5,549 bases of DNA from Desulfobacterales bacterium (lineage in GTDB: Bacteria; Desulfobacterota; Desulfobacteria; Desulfobacterales; RPRI01), in contig JAUYEO010000339.1 of NCBI GenBank assembly GCA_030689795.1, forward strand, positions 1-5,549. Direction: 5' to 3'. Below are positions 5,095 to 5,549 of this stretch, in pieces. The translations under genes were made by a program, and so were the position numbers. The notes beneath the pieces were generated by a model. That model did not search any database. It saw only the letters and a program-made list of their open reading frames with translations, and was not told the DNA's origin. Position 1 is the stretch's first letter, and each line of letters starts with the position of its first letter.

Positions 5095-5516
5095 TCACTT
5101 TAAGAGTTTTGCCGCCTTTTCCTTTAATGCCTTTCCTGTAAGTTCGCCTTTGACTATTTCTTTCACTTTGCCGTCGGCTCCTATAAATACCGTCATGGGC
5201 AGGCCGTAAACGCCGTATTCCTTTCCGGCCTTTCCGTACGGGTCACTCAGGATCACTGGTTTATCCACCTTCAGATCCTCAAGCATGCCCATGAACTCGT
5301 TAAACCCTTCTTTATAACCTATGATCACAATCTTGGTATTATTTAGCGCAAACTCATCAACGAGGGAGTTTAATGCCGGGAGTTCTCTTCTGCACGGATC
5401 ACAGGTTGAGGCGAAAAAGTTAACTATTACCTGATAACGTTCAGGACATCGTTCACAAGAAAAATGCTCACAACATCGTTCAGTCGAATATTCTTAACTG
5501 TTTTAACGAATGCACC
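5095..5516 (-). pseudogene. TlpA-like thioredoxin-fold protein with disrupted N-terminal frame
   Basis: The open frame from 5493 down to the TGA at 5095 encodes VIVNFFASTCDPCRRELPAL with a CDPC redox pair (5403-5392), VIIGYKEGFNEFMGMLEDLK, VILSDPYGKAGKEYGVYGLP with the cis-proline loop, and TVFIGADGKVKEIVKGELTG. This is the TlpA/ResA/AhpC-TSA thiol-disulfide exchange fold, usually secreted or membrane-anchored. The frame has no ATG, GTG or TTG before 5328, which is already past the CxxC, so it cannot be expressed whole as it stands. Just upstream, another minus frame (open 5516-5430) reads RLNDVVSIFLVNDVLN, similar to the strand-loop-strand that precedes VIVNFFAS in this family. A frameshift near 5435-5445 would join them. 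That frame also has a stop at 5517-5519, so more damage or a lost start lies upstream. It is followed 10 bp later by the CsgG-like gene. Confidence 0.72.
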
Positions 5517-5549
5517 TTAGATTATTCCTGAGCTGTATTTATGCGGCTT

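Overview
The window is a bacterial chromosomal segment with compact genes on both strands, good Shine-Dalgarno sites in front of several of them, and AT-rich spacers. The acyl-CoA ligase N-terminus, the repeat of about 8 bp beside the AAA ATPase gene and the general gene mix look most like an anaerobic Desulfobacterota (deltaproteobacterial) or Nitrospirota genome. This placement is inferred from protein style only; no marker gene is present.

Left part (1-2455): the N-terminal 106 codons of an AMP-forming acyl-CoA synthetase run off the left edge on the minus strand. Divergent from it is an SRAP/YedK-type abasic-site repair protein. This converges, 11 bp apart, on a complete TviB/WbpO-type UDP-N-acetylhexosamine 6-dehydrogenase, an enzyme of surface-polysaccharide precursor synthesis. 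Middle (2456-3968): a spacer with three tandem 8-bp units, an AAA_28 (NadR/Ttd14-like) P-loop ATPase on the plus strand, then a minus-strand PIN-domain toxin-like gene overlapping a small partner gene, with a candidate promoter and paired direct repeats in front.

Right part (4005-5549): this is the most interesting region. Reading leftward on the minus strand it holds (i) a TlpA-like thioredoxin whose N-terminal part is frame-disrupted; (ii) a secreted CsgG/LpoB-like domain that runs abruptly, in the wrong frame, into the C-terminal half of an FGE-sulfatase/SUMF1 domain; (iii) a 14-bp perfect hairpin; and (iv) a 56-codon ORF whose first ~37 residues resemble the start of the small HRDC-domain proteins that accompany diversity-generating retroelements (DGRs). 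The end of the SUMF1 domain has the look of a DGR variable region: a dozen or so surface-loop codons all end in a pyrimidine, as expected if each came from an AAC/AAT template codon by adenine mutagenesis. No reverse transcriptase and no template repeat lie in the window. I read this as the decayed remains, or a locally deleted or mis-assembled copy, of a DGR target cassette.

The 3879-4250 spacer is therefore not empty: it holds the toxin promoter region, the HRDC-like fragment and the hairpin. No tRNA, rRNA, CRISPR array or insertion sequence was recognised.
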